Shown here piece by piece: positions 16,986-25,540 of a stretch of 64,000 bases of DNA (position 1 is its first letter; each line of letters begins with the position of its first letter). Origin of the DNA: Pseudofrankia coriaricola (GTDB lineage: Bacteria > Actinomycetota > Actinomycetes > Frankiales > Frankiaceae); NCBI RefSeq assembly GCF_001854805.1, contig NZ_MBLO01000036.1, forward strand, positions 124,001-188,000, in the 5' to 3' direction. The position numbers and the translations under genes were made by a program. Under the pieces are notes generated by a model. The model had not been told where the DNA came from. It saw only the letters and a list, made by a program, of their open reading frames with translations, and did not search any database.

Positions 16986-17690
16986 ATGACGGAGGTCAAT
17001 GTTCGGCGTAGCGCCAAGTGGGAGCTGCGCCGCCAGGCGATCATCGACACGTCCGCGCACGTCTTCGCCCAGCGGGGATTCCACGGCACCAGCACGGCCG
17101 AGCTCTGCGAGGCCAACCAGGTCGGCAAGGGCGCGCTCTACTACTACATCGGCTCCAAGGAGCAGCTGCTCGTCGCGATTCACGACCGGGTGATGGACGA
17201 GGTGATGGTCGGCGCCGACCGGGTGGCGAACTCCGAGGGCACCCCGCCCGAGCAGCTCGCGCAGCTCGGCACCGAACTCCTCGACGTCATCCACCGCTAC
17301 CCCGACCACGTCTGGGTCTTCCTGCACGAGTTCCCGGCGCTCACCGGCGAGAACGCCGAGACGTTCCGGCGGCGGCGCCGGGACTACGAGATCCGCGTCG
17401 AGGACATCTTCGAGGCGGGCCAACGCTCCGGCGACTTCCGCGACATCGACCCGCCGATGGCGGCGAAGGCGTGGCTGGGGATGCACAACTACACGTACCT
17501 GTGGCTGCGCCCCGGCGGACGTGTCGGCGTGCCCGACCTCGCGGCGCAGTACGCCGACATCTTCGTCCGCGGCATCTCGGCCGCGCCGTCCACCGGTGCC
17601 GTCGCCATGCCGTCGCCGGGCACGGCCAGCGCGCCGCCGGTCCCCCCGGCGCGGACCGGCGCGAAGAAGCGGCGCCAGGGCGCGGCGTAG
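16986..17690 (+). CDS. TetR family transcriptional regulator
   Basis: 234 aa from ATG 16986. Helix-turn-helix TSTAELCEANQVGKGALYYYIGSKEQLL (about 36-63) after RRQAIIDTSAHVFAQRGFHG. The ligand domain contains YLWLRPGGRVGVPDLAAQYADIF. An unusual Ala/Pro-rich tail ends in a basic patch (GAKKRRQGAA), which may add DNA contacts. It diverges from the cyclase, and the operator at 16817 lies in the shared region, so it is the first candidate for the ACCGRYCGGT regulon. Confidence 0.9.
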   Translation: MTEVNVRRSAKWELRRQAIIDTSAHVFAQRGFHGTSTAELCEANQVGKGALYYYIGSKEQLLVAIHDRVMDEVMVGADRVANSEGTPPEQLAQLGTELLDVIHRYPDHVWVFLHEFPALTGENAETFRRRRRDYEIRVEDIFEAGQRSGDFRDIDPPMAAKAWLGMHNYTYLWLRPGGRVGVPDLAAQYADIFVRGISAAPSTGAVAMPSPGTASAPPVPPARTGAKKRRQGAA

Positions 17691-17750
17691 CCGAGGGGCG
17701 TCTCGGCGGACGCGCACACCCGGCGCGCACCGAGGACGCCGCCTGCCCGG

Positions 17751-17780
17751 GGCGGCTACGGCATGGAGGCGGCTACGGCG
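17751..17780. repeat. Short direct duplication around the SDR stop codon
   Basis: GGCGGCTACGGC appears at 17751-17762 and 17769-17780. The second copy overlaps the last codons and TAG of the minus-strand SDR. One of several stop-codon duplications in this window. Confidence 0.8.
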
Positions 17781-18576
17781 CGGCGTAGCCGCCGTCGACG
17801 ACGATCGCCGACCCCGTCGTCCACCGCGAGGCATCGCTGGCCAGGTAGGAGTAGGCGCCGACCAGGTCGTCGGCCGCGCCGAGGCCGAGCGGGTGCTTCG
17901 CCGCGATCGCGTCGATCGCGTTCTGCGGGAGCTCCGTGTGCATTCCCGAGAGGAAGGTGCCGGGGCAGACAGCGTTCACCCGGATGCCGTCGCGGGCGTA
18001 CTCGACGGCGGCGACCTTGGCGAGGTGGATAACGCCGGCCTTGGTGACGCAGTACGGCGCCGAGTGCGACCACGCGGTCATTCCCGCCACGGAGGCCGTC
18101 AGGATGATCGACCCGCTGCCCTGCTTGCGCATCGGGCCCACGGCGGCATGGATGGCGTTGACGGCGCCCAGCACGTTGACCCGGAACGACCGGTCCCAGT
18201 CCGCGGTCGTCAGGTTGTGGATGCGCCCGTTCTGCGCGAGCACGCCGGCGTTGCTGATGAGGACGTCGAGCCGGCCGAAACGCTCCACCGCCAGGCGCAC
18301 GACGGCCTCGACCTGGGCCAGGTCGCTGACGTCGGCGACGGCGGTCTCCGGCTTCGCGTCGCCACCCTCGATGCCCTCCACCGTCGCTGCCAGCGCCGCC
18401 TCGCTGACATCGGCCAGGACGAGGTCGGTGCCGGGCTCGGCCGCGAACGTGCGCGCCAGGGCTGAACCGAGGGTGCCGCCCGCGCCGAGAAGCACCACCA
18501 CCCGCCGCCCGGCGGCGCCCTGCCGAGAGACAACCTGTTCGGTGACCTGCTCGATGACGCCGTGCTGATCGGACAT
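17773..18576 (-). CDS. SDR family oxidoreductase
   Basis: 267 aa; ATG 18576 with AGAGG upstream. The nucleotide motif is GAGGTLG (in VVVLLGAGGTLGSALA), with ISNAG in place of NNAG and catalytic Ser then YCVTK (PYCVTKAGVIHLAKVAA). C-terminal VDGGYAAP is typical of classical SDRs. Last gene of the five-gene operon P450-ferredoxin-enoyl-CoA hydratase-SDR-SDR (21733 to 17773), 15 bp after the preceding SDR. It probably oxidises a hydroxyl or hydroxyacyl-CoA made by the operon. Confidence 0.9.
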   Translation of the reverse strand: MSDQHGVIEQVTEQVVSRQGAAGRRVVVLLGAGGTLGSALARTFAAEPGTDLVLADVSEAALAATVEGIEGGDAKPETAVADVSDLAQVEAVVRLAVERFGRLDVLISNAGVLAQNGRIHNLTTADWDRSFRVNVLGAVNAIHAAVGPMRKQGSGSIILTASVAGMTAWSHSAPYCVTKAGVIHLAKVAAVEYARDGIRVNAVCPGTFLSGMHTELPQNAIDAIAAKHPLGLGAADDLVGAYSYLASDASRWTTGSAIVVDGGYAAP

Positions 18577-18591
18577 CTGACCTCTTACCTT

Positions 18592-19371
18592 TTACTTGAG
18601 TAGGTAGCCGCCATCGACGGTGAGGACGGCTCCGGTGACGAAGTCGGCGGCGTCGGAGGCCAGGAACAGGTAGGCCCCGGCGAGGTCGCCGGGCCGGCCC
18701 CAGCGCTGCTGCGCCGTGTGGTCGAGGATGGACCGCTCGAGGCGGTCGTTGCTCTTCCAGCCGGCGGCGAGCGGTGAGTCGAACCAGCCCGGAGCGACCA
18801 CGTTCACGGTGATCCCCGCCGAGGCGAGGTCCAACGCCAGCGCCTTCGCCATCGCCACCAGGCCGGCCTTGGACGCGCTGTAGGCCGCCAGGCCGCGCGC
18901 CGGCCGCTCCCCCAGCACGGACCCGGTGAAGATCAGGCGTCCACCCGCGGTCATCACCCGCGCGGCGGCACGGGCGCCCAGGAACGCCCCCGTGAGATTG
19001 ACGTCGATGACGTCACGCCAGACGTCCGGATCGGTCTTCAACGGACCGGCGACGACCGGGGAGATGCCGGCATTGCAGATCCAGGCGTCGACCCCGCCCC
19101 ACGCCTCCACCGTGCCGTCGGCCACCGCGTCGTTGAACGCGGCGTCGCGCACGTCGCCGCCGAACAGCAGGACCGGGCCGGGCAGGGTGTCGGCGACCGT
19201 CTTCAGATCGCGTTCGGTGCGCGCGACCAGGGCGACGCTCGCGCCGGCCCGGGAGAACGCGTGCGCGAGCAGCTCCCCAAGGCCCCGCCCGGCACCGGTC
19301 AGCACCACGCGTGTACCACGGACGTCGCCGACGGTCGGAAACGTCGGCGGGATCTCGATCCGGTCACTCAT
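18592..19371 (-). CDS. SDR family oxidoreductase
   Basis: 259 aa from ATG 19371, overlapping the stop of the upstream enoyl-CoA hydratase by 4 bp (ATGA) and preceded by GTGGAG. Motifs: TGAGRGLG (near 25), ICNAG, catalytic Ser in GSVLGE and YSASKAG. C-terminal TVDGGYLLK. A classical NAD(P)-dependent SDR. The coupling to the hydratase suggests it acts on the hydrated acyl-CoA intermediate; substrate unproven. Confidence 0.9.
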   Translation of the reverse strand: MSDRIEIPPTFPTVGDVRGTRVVLTGAGRGLGELLAHAFSRAGASVALVARTERDLKTVADTLPGPVLLFGGDVRDAAFNDAVADGTVEAWGGVDAWICNAGISPVVAGPLKTDPDVWRDVIDVNLTGAFLGARAAARVMTAGGRLIFTGSVLGERPARGLAAYSASKAGLVAMAKALALDLASAGITVNVVAPGWFDSPLAAGWKSNDRLERSILDHTAQQRWGRPGDLAGAYLFLASDAADFVTGAVLTVDGGYLLK

Positions 19372-20201
19372 CGCCCACTCCACCGCGGCGAGCGCTTCTC
19401 GATGAACGCCGCCAACCCTTCCTTCGCGTCATCGGAGTCGAGCAGCTGCCTGAACTCCTGGTCGGACATCGCCCGCAGCGTGTCGTCGTCGGTGGTCGCG
19501 GCGGCGCGCACGATCCGGCGGCTGGCCCGCACCGCCAGCGGGGCGGCCGCAGCGACCTGTTCGGCCAGCCGCAGCGCCTGGGCGAACGCCTCACCGGGTT
19601 CGACGAGCCGGCTGACCAGGCCGAGCGCGAACGCGCGCGCGGCGTCGATCGGCTCGCCGGTGAGGATCGCGTCCAGGGCGACCGCCCGGCCGACCGCCCG
19701 CGGCAGCCGGAACAGGCCGCCGGAGGAGGCGATGAGGTTGCGCTTCACCTCGGCGAGCCCGAAGGCCGCGCGAGTGCTGGCCACGACCAGGTCGGCGGCC
19801 AGGACGATTTCCAGCCCCCCGGCGGTGGCCAGGCCGTCCACGGCTACGACCATCGGTTTGGTGCGCTCGCGGAACACGAAACCCGCGAACCCGCCCCGGG
19901 CCGTCATGAGCGAGTCGAGCTGCCCGGCCTCGATCGCCTTGAGGTCCGCGCCGGCGCAGAACACCGGGCGCGCCTGCCCGGCGGAGTTGGCGCACAGCAC
20001 GCCCACCCAGACGTCCGGGTCGTTCTCCAGGGCGTCGATCGCCGATTCCAGTCCGAGGGCGACCTCGTGGTTGACGGCGTTGCGCGCCGCGGGCCGGTTC
20101 AGCGTGATCACCGCGACGTGGCCGGACGCCTCGTAGCGGACGACGTCGGACCCGGTCTGGGTCACGGCGTCGGACACGGCGCCCGACGTGGCGTCAGACA
20201 T
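19368..20201 (-). CDS. Enoyl-CoA hydratase/isomerase family protein
   Basis: 277 aa from ATG 20201, overlapping the ferredoxin end by 8 bp. Crotonase motifs: ITLNRPAARNAVNHE near the N-terminus, oxyanion segment FCAGADLKAIEAGQ, and GLATAGGLEIVLAADLVVAS followed by FGLAEVKRNLIASSGG. In classic hydratases two Glu act; here AEVKRN supplies a Glu in the second position, while the first position reads GLEIVLA, so hydratase activity is plausible. Translationally coupled within the P450 operon. Confidence 0.92.
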   Translation of the reverse strand: MSDATSGAVSDAVTQTGSDVVRYEASGHVAVITLNRPAARNAVNHEVALGLESAIDALENDPDVWVGVLCANSAGQARPVFCAGADLKAIEAGQLDSLMTARGGFAGFVFRERTKPMVVAVDGLATAGGLEIVLAADLVVASTRAAFGLAEVKRNLIASSGGLFRLPRAVGRAVALDAILTGEPIDAARAFALGLVSRLVEPGEAFAQALRLAEQVAAAAPLAVRASRRIVRAAATTDDDTLRAMSDQEFRQLLDSDDAKEGLAAFIEKRSPRWSGR

Positions 20202-20388
20202 CGACGACCGAGATGGCCTGCGTCGGGCAGCCACTGACGGCGCTCATGAGCTCCGCCTCCGTGTTGCCGTCGGGATCGGCGACAACCGCGATCGCCTCGT
20301 CGTCCTGGTCGAAGGTGCCCGACGCGTAGATCGTGCACTGCCCGGAGCCCATGCACAGGTCACGGTCGATCCGGATCTCACGAGGCAC
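20194..20388 (-). CDS. Single-cluster ferredoxin (3Fe-4S type), P450 partner
   Basis: 64 aa. GTG 20388 is chosen because it has GGGAGGAG 5 nt upstream; an ATG at 20403 is inferior. Cysteines at 12, 18 and 54 (CMGSGQC and GCPTQAI) give a C-x5-C...C-P pattern, lacking the fourth cysteine of a 4Fe-4S site and fitting the 3Fe-4S ferredoxins that feed electrons to bacterial P450s. Lies directly after the P450, supporting that partnership. No ferredoxin reductase is present in this window. Confidence 0.93.
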   Translation of the reverse strand: MPREIRIDRDLCMGSGQCTIYASGTFDQDDEAIAVVADPDGNTEAELMSAVSGCPTQAISVVDV

Positions 20389-20449
20389 TCCGACTCCTCC
20401 CATCACACGGGTTCCTCCATGCGCACGCTGGCGCTCGGCATGGCTGATG

Positions 20450-21733
20450 TCAGGCAACGGGAGTCAGCTCCACATGCAGCTTCATCAGGCCGTGGAACAG
20501 GTAGGTGGGCATGTACGCGTAGCGCCGCGCGCCGGCCGGCCCGTGGAACTCCTCGGAGATCGTGATCGCGGACGTGCGGTCGAAGAGCCGCTCGAGGACG
20601 ATGCGCACCTCGGACCGGGCCAGCGGCGCGCCGGGGCAGGTGTGCACCCCGTGCCCGAACGCCAGGTGCCGGCGCGAGTTGGGGCGCTCGAGCCACAGCG
20701 CGTCCGGGTTCTCGAACTGGCGCGGGTCCCGCCCGGACGCGGTGTTCATCAGCAGGACGACGGTGCCCGCGGGCAGGTCGACGCCACCGACGCTGGTCGA
20801 TCGGCGCACCAGGCGGAACGCGCTCTTGATCGGCCCCTGCAGCCGTAGCGCCTCCTCGATGAAGCGCGGGATGAGCGTCCGGTCATCTCGCAGCTGCTGC
20901 TGCAGTTCCGGGTTGTCCCCGAGAATCTGCAGGCACGCGCCGAGAAGACGCACCGTGGTCTCCTGCCCGGCGGCGAACATGTTGGCGCCGATCCGGGCGA
21001 CGTCGATCAAATCCGGGGTGCTGCCGTCGGGGAAGGTCGCCTCCGCCATGCCGGTGAGGACGTCGCCCTGGGGGTTGGCACGCCGCTGCTCGATGCGCTC
21101 GATGAAGTAGTCGTAGAGCGGGTCCAAGGTGTGGTGGCCGAGGTCCTTACCGTCGACGTCGCCGGGCAGGACCCCGATCCCGGTCGACTGCAGCAGCATC
21201 GGGTGGTCCTCCTCGGGAACCCCGAGGAGGTCCGCGATGACCAGCAGCGTGTAGGGCTGCGCGAAGTCGTTGATGAACTCGCACGTGCCCTTCGCGAGGA
21301 TCGCGTCGAGCTGGCGGTCGGTCAGCCGCCACATGAACTCCTCGTTCTCCTTGAGCCGCTTGGGCGTGATCAGCCCCATCAGCAGAGAACGGTGCGCGGT
21401 GTGCTTCGGCGGGTCGAAGGTGACGAGCTGGTCGCTCTGCGGCAGCACGTCGCGGTGCGCCTCGATCAGCTCGCTGATGTCGTCGCCCTGCCCCTTGATC
21501 TCGACGGGGAAGGCCGGCCTCGGCCCCGCGATGAGGTTGCACGAGGAGAAGGTGTCGGGGTCACGGAAGACCGTGAGCGCCTCTTCCCAGCCGGAGACCA
21601 TCGCGACGCCGTACTTCGGCTCGATCCAGATCGGACGGTCGGCCAGGAGGAAGTTGAAGTACGCCCAGGGGTCGACCGCGACCTCCTGGTCGCGGAAGAA
21701 GTTCACCGTGCTGAGGTCCGTCAGGTCCGTCAT
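20450..21733 (-). CDS. Cytochrome P450
   Basis: 427 aa. I-helix AAGQETT (254-260), ExxR at 294-297 (EALR), and heme loop FGHGVHTCPGAPLAR (359-373) with the ligand Cys366. A soluble class I bacterial P450, expected to hydroxylate a hydrophobic substrate using the adjacent 3Fe-4S ferredoxin. First gene of the minus-strand operon leading to hydratase and two SDRs, which suggests oxidative attack followed by beta-oxidation-like steps. Confidence 0.96.
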   Translation of the reverse strand: MTDLTDLSTVNFFRDQEVAVDPWAYFNFLLADRPIWIEPKYGVAMVSGWEEALTVFRDPDTFSSCNLIAGPRPAFPVEIKGQGDDISELIEAHRDVLPQSDQLVTFDPPKHTAHRSLLMGLITPKRLKENEEFMWRLTDRQLDAILAKGTCEFINDFAQPYTLLVIADLLGVPEEDHPMLLQSTGIGVLPGDVDGKDLGHHTLDPLYDYFIERIEQRRANPQGDVLTGMAEATFPDGSTPDLIDVARIGANMFAAGQETTVRLLGACLQILGDNPELQQQLRDDRTLIPRFIEEALRLQGPIKSAFRLVRRSTSVGGVDLPAGTVVLLMNTASGRDPRQFENPDALWLERPNSRRHLAFGHGVHTCPGAPLARSEVRIVLERLFDRTSAITISEEFHGPAGARRYAYMPTYLFHGLMKLHVELTPVA

Positions 21734-21841
21734 CTGGCTGCTCCGGTTCGGTCGCGCTCGGCGTACGGTCGCGCTTGGCGTTCGGGTGCGTTGGGGTCTC
21801 GATGCGCTCGGGTTTGGGTGCGTGGTGCGCTGGCGCGCGGG

Positions 21842-23812
21842 TTACGCGCTGGCCGACTCGCGCACCGCGGCGGCGATCCGCTCGACGTCCGGCAGCCAGG
21901 CGCGTTCGAGCGACGGCGCGTACGGCGCCGGGGTCGGCTGGGCGCCCACCCGGATCACCGGGGCGTCCAGCGTCCAGAAGCCCTCGCGCACCGCCGCCGC
22001 GGCCAGCTCCGCGCCCACGCCGAACGGCGTCACCGCCTCGTGCGCGATGACGAGCCGGTTGGTCTTCGCCAGCGACCCGAGGACCGTCTCGTAGTCCAGC
22101 GGCGCGATCGTGCGCAGGTCGATGACCTCGACGCTGATCCCCTCGCCGGCCAGCTGCTCGGCGGCGGTGAGGCAGTTGTGCACCATCTTCGAGTAGGACA
22201 CGAGCGTGACGTCCGTGCCCTGCCGGCGGACCGCCGCCTTGCCGAGCGGTATCAGCGCGTCGGGCGCCGGGCGCGGCCCCTTGCGCCCGTAGAGCAGCCG
22301 GTTCTCGATGAAGACCACGGGGTTCGGGTCCCGGATGGCGCTGCGCAGCAGGCCGTAGGTGTCCGCCGGGGTGGACGGCATGACGACCGTGAGCCCCGGG
22401 ATGTGCGCGAGCAGTGCCTCCAGGCTCTGCGAGTGCTGGCTGCCCGACGAGCGCCCCGCCCCGAACTGGGTGCGGATGACCAGCGGCATGCTCACCGCGC
22501 CGCCGCTCATGAAGCGCATCTTGGCTGCCTGGTTCATGATCTGATCTAGGCAGACGCCGATGAAGTCGAGGTACATGACCTCGACCACCGGCCGCAGGCC
22601 CGCCATCGCTGCACCGACGGCCGTGCCGATGACCGCGCTCTCCGAGATCGGCGTGTCGCGCACGCGGCCGGGGTACTTCGCCGCCAGTCCCCGGGTGAGG
22701 CCGAAGACGTTGCCGCCGGCGCCGACGTCGATGCCGGCGACGAACACGTCCGGGTCGTGCCCGAGCTCGTGGTCCAGCGCCTCGTGCACCGCGTCCATCG
22801 TCCGGAAGATCTCGCCGGCCGGCTCGGGCGGCTCGGCGACGGCCTCGCGCGGGCTGGTGACGTAGTGATACAGCGTCTCCGGGTCGGGCTCGGGCGCGGC
22901 GGACGCCGTCGCCACCGCCTTCTCGATCTGCTCGTCGATGTCCCGGTCGATCGTCGCGACCTGCTCCGGTTCCATCCGGCGCGCGAGCACGAGCAGGGGA
23001 TCGCCGGTCTTGGCGGTGTCGACCTCGGCCGTGTCCCGGTATCGCTCGGGGTCGCCCTCGTAGTGGCCGTGCCAGCGGTAGGTCTCGGCCTCCAGGAGCA
23101 CCGGCCCGGCGCCGGTCCGAAGGTCGCGGACCAGCCGCGACGCCGCCTGCGCCACCGCGAGGACGTCGTTGCCGTCGACGTGCGCGTAGCCGATGCCGTA
23201 GCCGCGGGCCCGGTCGGCCAGCGACGCGCGGTGCTGGTCGGACTCGGGCGAGAACTCGGCGTAGTGGTTGTTCTCGCAGAAGAAGATCACCGGCAGGTCC
23301 CAGACGGCGGCCAGGTTGACGGCCTCGTGGAACATGCCCTGCCCCACCGCGCCGTCCCCGAAGAAGGCGACGACGACGCCGCCGGTCCCCCGCAGGCGCG
23401 CGGCGGTGGCGGCGCCGGCGGCGATCGGCAGCCCCGCCGCGACAATGCCGTTCGCGCCGAAGATGCCCTTGCGCGGGTCGGCGATGTGCATCGAGCCGCC
23501 GCGGCCGCGGTTCGTTCCCGTCTCGCGCCCCATCAGCTCGGCGAACATCTCGGTGACGTCGAGGCCCTTGGCGATGCAGTGCCCGTGGCCGCGGTGCGTG
23601 GACGTGATCACGTCCCGGTCGTCGAGCGGCCAGCAGGCCCCTACCGCGGTCGCCTCCTGGCCGATGGACAGGTGCAGGAAACCGGGGATCTGGCTGTCGC
23701 GGTACAGCACCGACGCCCGTTCCTCGAAGCGCCGGATCAGGCGCATCCGCCGGTAGAGCTCACCCAGCGTCGCCGGATCGGTGCCGATCTCTTCCACGTC
23801 GGTGGACGTCAA
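21842..23812 (-). CDS. Fused E1 alpha-beta 2-oxoacid (branched-chain/acetoin type) dehydrogenase
   Basis: 656 aa from TTG 23812, which has GGAAGG upstream; the frame continues upstream but would run into the promoter. The N-terminal half is E1-alpha with the thiamine diphosphate motif GDGAVGQGMFHEAV...CENN. The C-terminal half is E1-beta, including VEVMYLDFIGVCLDQIMNQA and RTQFGAGRSSGSQHSQSLEA, then the transketolase C-terminal domain. Usually these are two polypeptides; here they are one. No E2 or E3 gene is close. Probably decarboxylates a branched 2-oxoacid or similar. Confidence 0.92.
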   Translation of the reverse strand: MTSTDVEEIGTDPATLGELYRRMRLIRRFEERASVLYRDSQIPGFLHLSIGQEATAVGACWPLDDRDVITSTHRGHGHCIAKGLDVTEMFAELMGRETGTNRGRGGSMHIADPRKGIFGANGIVAAGLPIAAGAATAARLRGTGGVVVAFFGDGAVGQGMFHEAVNLAAVWDLPVIFFCENNHYAEFSPESDQHRASLADRARGYGIGYAHVDGNDVLAVAQAASRLVRDLRTGAGPVLLEAETYRWHGHYEGDPERYRDTAEVDTAKTGDPLLVLARRMEPEQVATIDRDIDEQIEKAVATASAAPEPDPETLYHYVTSPREAVAEPPEPAGEIFRTMDAVHEALDHELGHDPDVFVAGIDVGAGGNVFGLTRGLAAKYPGRVRDTPISESAVIGTAVGAAMAGLRPVVEVMYLDFIGVCLDQIMNQAAKMRFMSGGAVSMPLVIRTQFGAGRSSGSQHSQSLEALLAHIPGLTVVMPSTPADTYGLLRSAIRDPNPVVFIENRLLYGRKGPRPAPDALIPLGKAAVRRQGTDVTLVSYSKMVHNCLTAAEQLAGEGISVEVIDLRTIAPLDYETVLGSLAKTNRLVIAHEAVTPFGVGAELAAAAVREGFWTLDAPVIRVGAQPTPAPYAPSLERAWLPDVERIAAAVRESASA

Positions 23813-23909
23813 CGCCTGCTGCCTTCCTTCCGGCCCGTGCGCCACCGGCTCGTGCCCAGCCTCGGGCGACCTGGCCCGAGCCCAGGCCTCCGGTGGCGCC
23901 GCCGACCGC

Positions 23910-23954
23910 TTGACATCGGGCGACAACGCGACATTCTTGTACCGCTCGTTCCAA
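23910..23954 (+). promoter_or_regulatory. Promoter with degenerate ACCGRYCGGT operator (site 5)
   Basis: -35 TTGACA (23910-23915), 17-nt spacer, -10-like ATTCTT (23933-23938), then TTGTACCGCTCGTTCCAA (23937-23954), the weakest member of the operator family (core ACCGCTCGTT). The predicted start of transcription falls in the operator, 40 bp before the acyl-CoA dehydrogenase ATG 23986. It also serves the divergent E1 gene region. Confidence 0.5.
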
Positions 23955-23985
23955 AAATGCAACCCTTCGTCGACGGGAAGCGGTC

Positions 23986-25143
23986 ATGGACTTCGATCTC
24001 CCCGAGGAGACGCTCGCCCTCCAGCGCGTGTGTCGCGAGTTCGCTGCCAAGGAGATCGAGCCGCACGCCGCCGACTGGAGCGAGCGTGAGTACTTCCCGG
24101 CCGAGATCTTCCCCAGGTTCGCCGAGCTGGGGATCATGGGCATGCTCATCGACGAGGAGTACGGCGGCGCGGACGCCGGCTATGTCTCCTACGTCGCCGT
24201 GATGGAGGCCATCGGCGCCGCGGACCAGTCGGTCGCCGCCGCGTGGAACGCCCACTCGACGATCGCCTCGCTGCCGCTCGCCGCCTTCGGCACGGACGAA
24301 CAGAAGAAGCGCTGGCTCGTCCCGCTGGCCACCGGCACGCACCTGGGCGCGTTCGGTCTCACCGAGCCGACCGCCGGCTCGGACGCCGCGTCCGTGCGCA
24401 CGAGCGCCGTCCGCGACGGGAACGGCTGGCGGATCAACGGCACCAAGATGTTCATCACCAACGCCGGCACGCCGATCAGCCTCGGCGTCACGATCCTGGC
24501 GACGACCGGCACGTCGGCCGACGGCAGGAAGCGCTTCGGCACGTTCTTCATCCCGGACGGCACCCCGGGGTACTCCAAGGGAAACGCGCTGCGCAAGCTG
24601 GGCTGGCACGCGATGGACACCCGCGAGCTCATCTTCACCGACTGCTGGATCCCCGACGACCACCTGATCGGCGAGGAGGGAAACGGCCTGCGCCAGTTCC
24701 TGGAGGTCCTCGACGCCGGACGCATCAGCGTGGCGGCGCTCGGGCTCTCCCTCGCGCAGGCCGCCCTCGACCTGGCGCTGCGGCACGCGAACGAGCGGGA
24801 GCAGTTCGGCAGCAAGCTCTCCCGGTTCCAGGCGATCGGCCACAAGCTCGCCGACATGGCCACCGAGGTCGAGGCCGCTCGCGCGCTGGTGTACCGCGCC
24901 GCGTGGCTCGGCGACCGGGGCCGGCCGTTCGCCAAGGAGGCAGCGATGGCCAAGCTCTACACCTCCGAGGTCGCCAACCGCGCGGCCAGCGCGAGCGTGC
25001 AGATCCACGGCGGCTACGGCTACGTGCGCGAGTCCGCGATCTCCCGGTTCTACGCGGACGCGAAGGTCCTGGAGATCGGCGAGGGCACCAGCGAGATCCA
25101 GCGCAACGTCATCGCGCGGCACCTCACGAAACGCACGCCGTGA
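23986..25143 (+). CDS. Acyl-CoA dehydrogenase (canonical homomeric type)
   Basis: 385 aa, ATG 23986 with GGGAAG upstream. FAD/substrate motifs: GAFGLTEPTAGSDAASVRT, KMFITNAGTP, and the C-terminal signature QIHGGYGYVRESAISRFYADAKVLEIGEGTSEIQRN. The catalytic Glu is present in GEGTSEIQ, unlike the paired dehydrogenases further on. Catalyses alpha,beta-dehydrogenation of an acyl-CoA with FAD. Heads an operon with EthD and an MDR reductase. Confidence 0.95.
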   Translation: MDFDLPEETLALQRVCREFAAKEIEPHAADWSEREYFPAEIFPRFAELGIMGMLIDEEYGGADAGYVSYVAVMEAIGAADQSVAAAWNAHSTIASLPLAAFGTDEQKKRWLVPLATGTHLGAFGLTEPTAGSDAASVRTSAVRDGNGWRINGTKMFITNAGTPISLGVTILATTGTSADGRKRFGTFFIPDGTPGYSKGNALRKLGWHAMDTRELIFTDCWIPDDHLIGEEGNGLRQFLEVLDAGRISVAALGLSLAQAALDLALRHANEREQFGSKLSRFQAIGHKLADMATEVEAARALVYRAAWLGDRGRPFAKEAAMAKLYTSEVANRAASASVQIHGGYGYVRESAISRFYADAKVLEIGEGTSEIQRNVIARHLTKRTP

Positions 25144-25167
25144 CGGCCGAGACGTACGCCATGACGG
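25135..25167. repeat. Imperfect duplication across the acyl-CoA dehydrogenase stop
   Basis: ACGCCGTGACGG (25135-25146, containing the TGA stop) is repeated as ACGCCATGACGG (25156-25167), a 21-bp period with matching flanks. Confidence 0.65.
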
Positions 25168-25180
25168 TCCGGCCCGCACG

Positions 25181-25540
25181 ATGATCAAGATCGTCGCGCT
25201 GATCAAGCGCCGGCCGGACCTGACACTCGGCGAGTTCCGGGAGTACTACGAGCACCGGCACGCGGCGCTCTTCCAGCGCGTGATCCCGGCCGAGGTGGCG
25301 GACGCGATCATCCACTACGTGCAGAACCACACGGTCGCGCTCGGCCGCGGCACCACCGAGACGGCATACGACTGCGTGACCGAGATCGGGTTCCGCGACC
25401 GCGCCGGGCTCGCGACCTGGAACCGCTGGTACCTCGGCGACGAGGGCGGGGTGCTGCGCGACGACGAGGAGAACTTCATGGACAAGAGCAGGCGGTACGT
25501 GCTCGTCACCGAGGAGTCCAACCTCGGGGTCGGCCGCTGA
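25181..25540 (+). CDS. EthD domain-containing protein
   Basis: 119 aa. The start MIKIVALIKRRPDLTLGEFREYYEHRHAALF is the standard opening of EthD-family dimeric alpha-beta-barrel proteins. They are found next to P450, ring-modifying and CoA-ester genes, sometimes needed for substrate turnover, but with no defined reaction in most cases. Follows the acyl-CoA dehydrogenase by 37 bp. Its TGA overlaps the ATG of the MDR gene by 1 nt (TGATG). Confidence 0.88.
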   Translation: MIKIVALIKRRPDLTLGEFREYYEHRHAALFQRVIPAEVADAIIHYVQNHTVALGRGTTETAYDCVTEIGFRDRAGLATWNRWYLGDEGGVLRDDEENFMDKSRRYVLVTEESNLGVGR

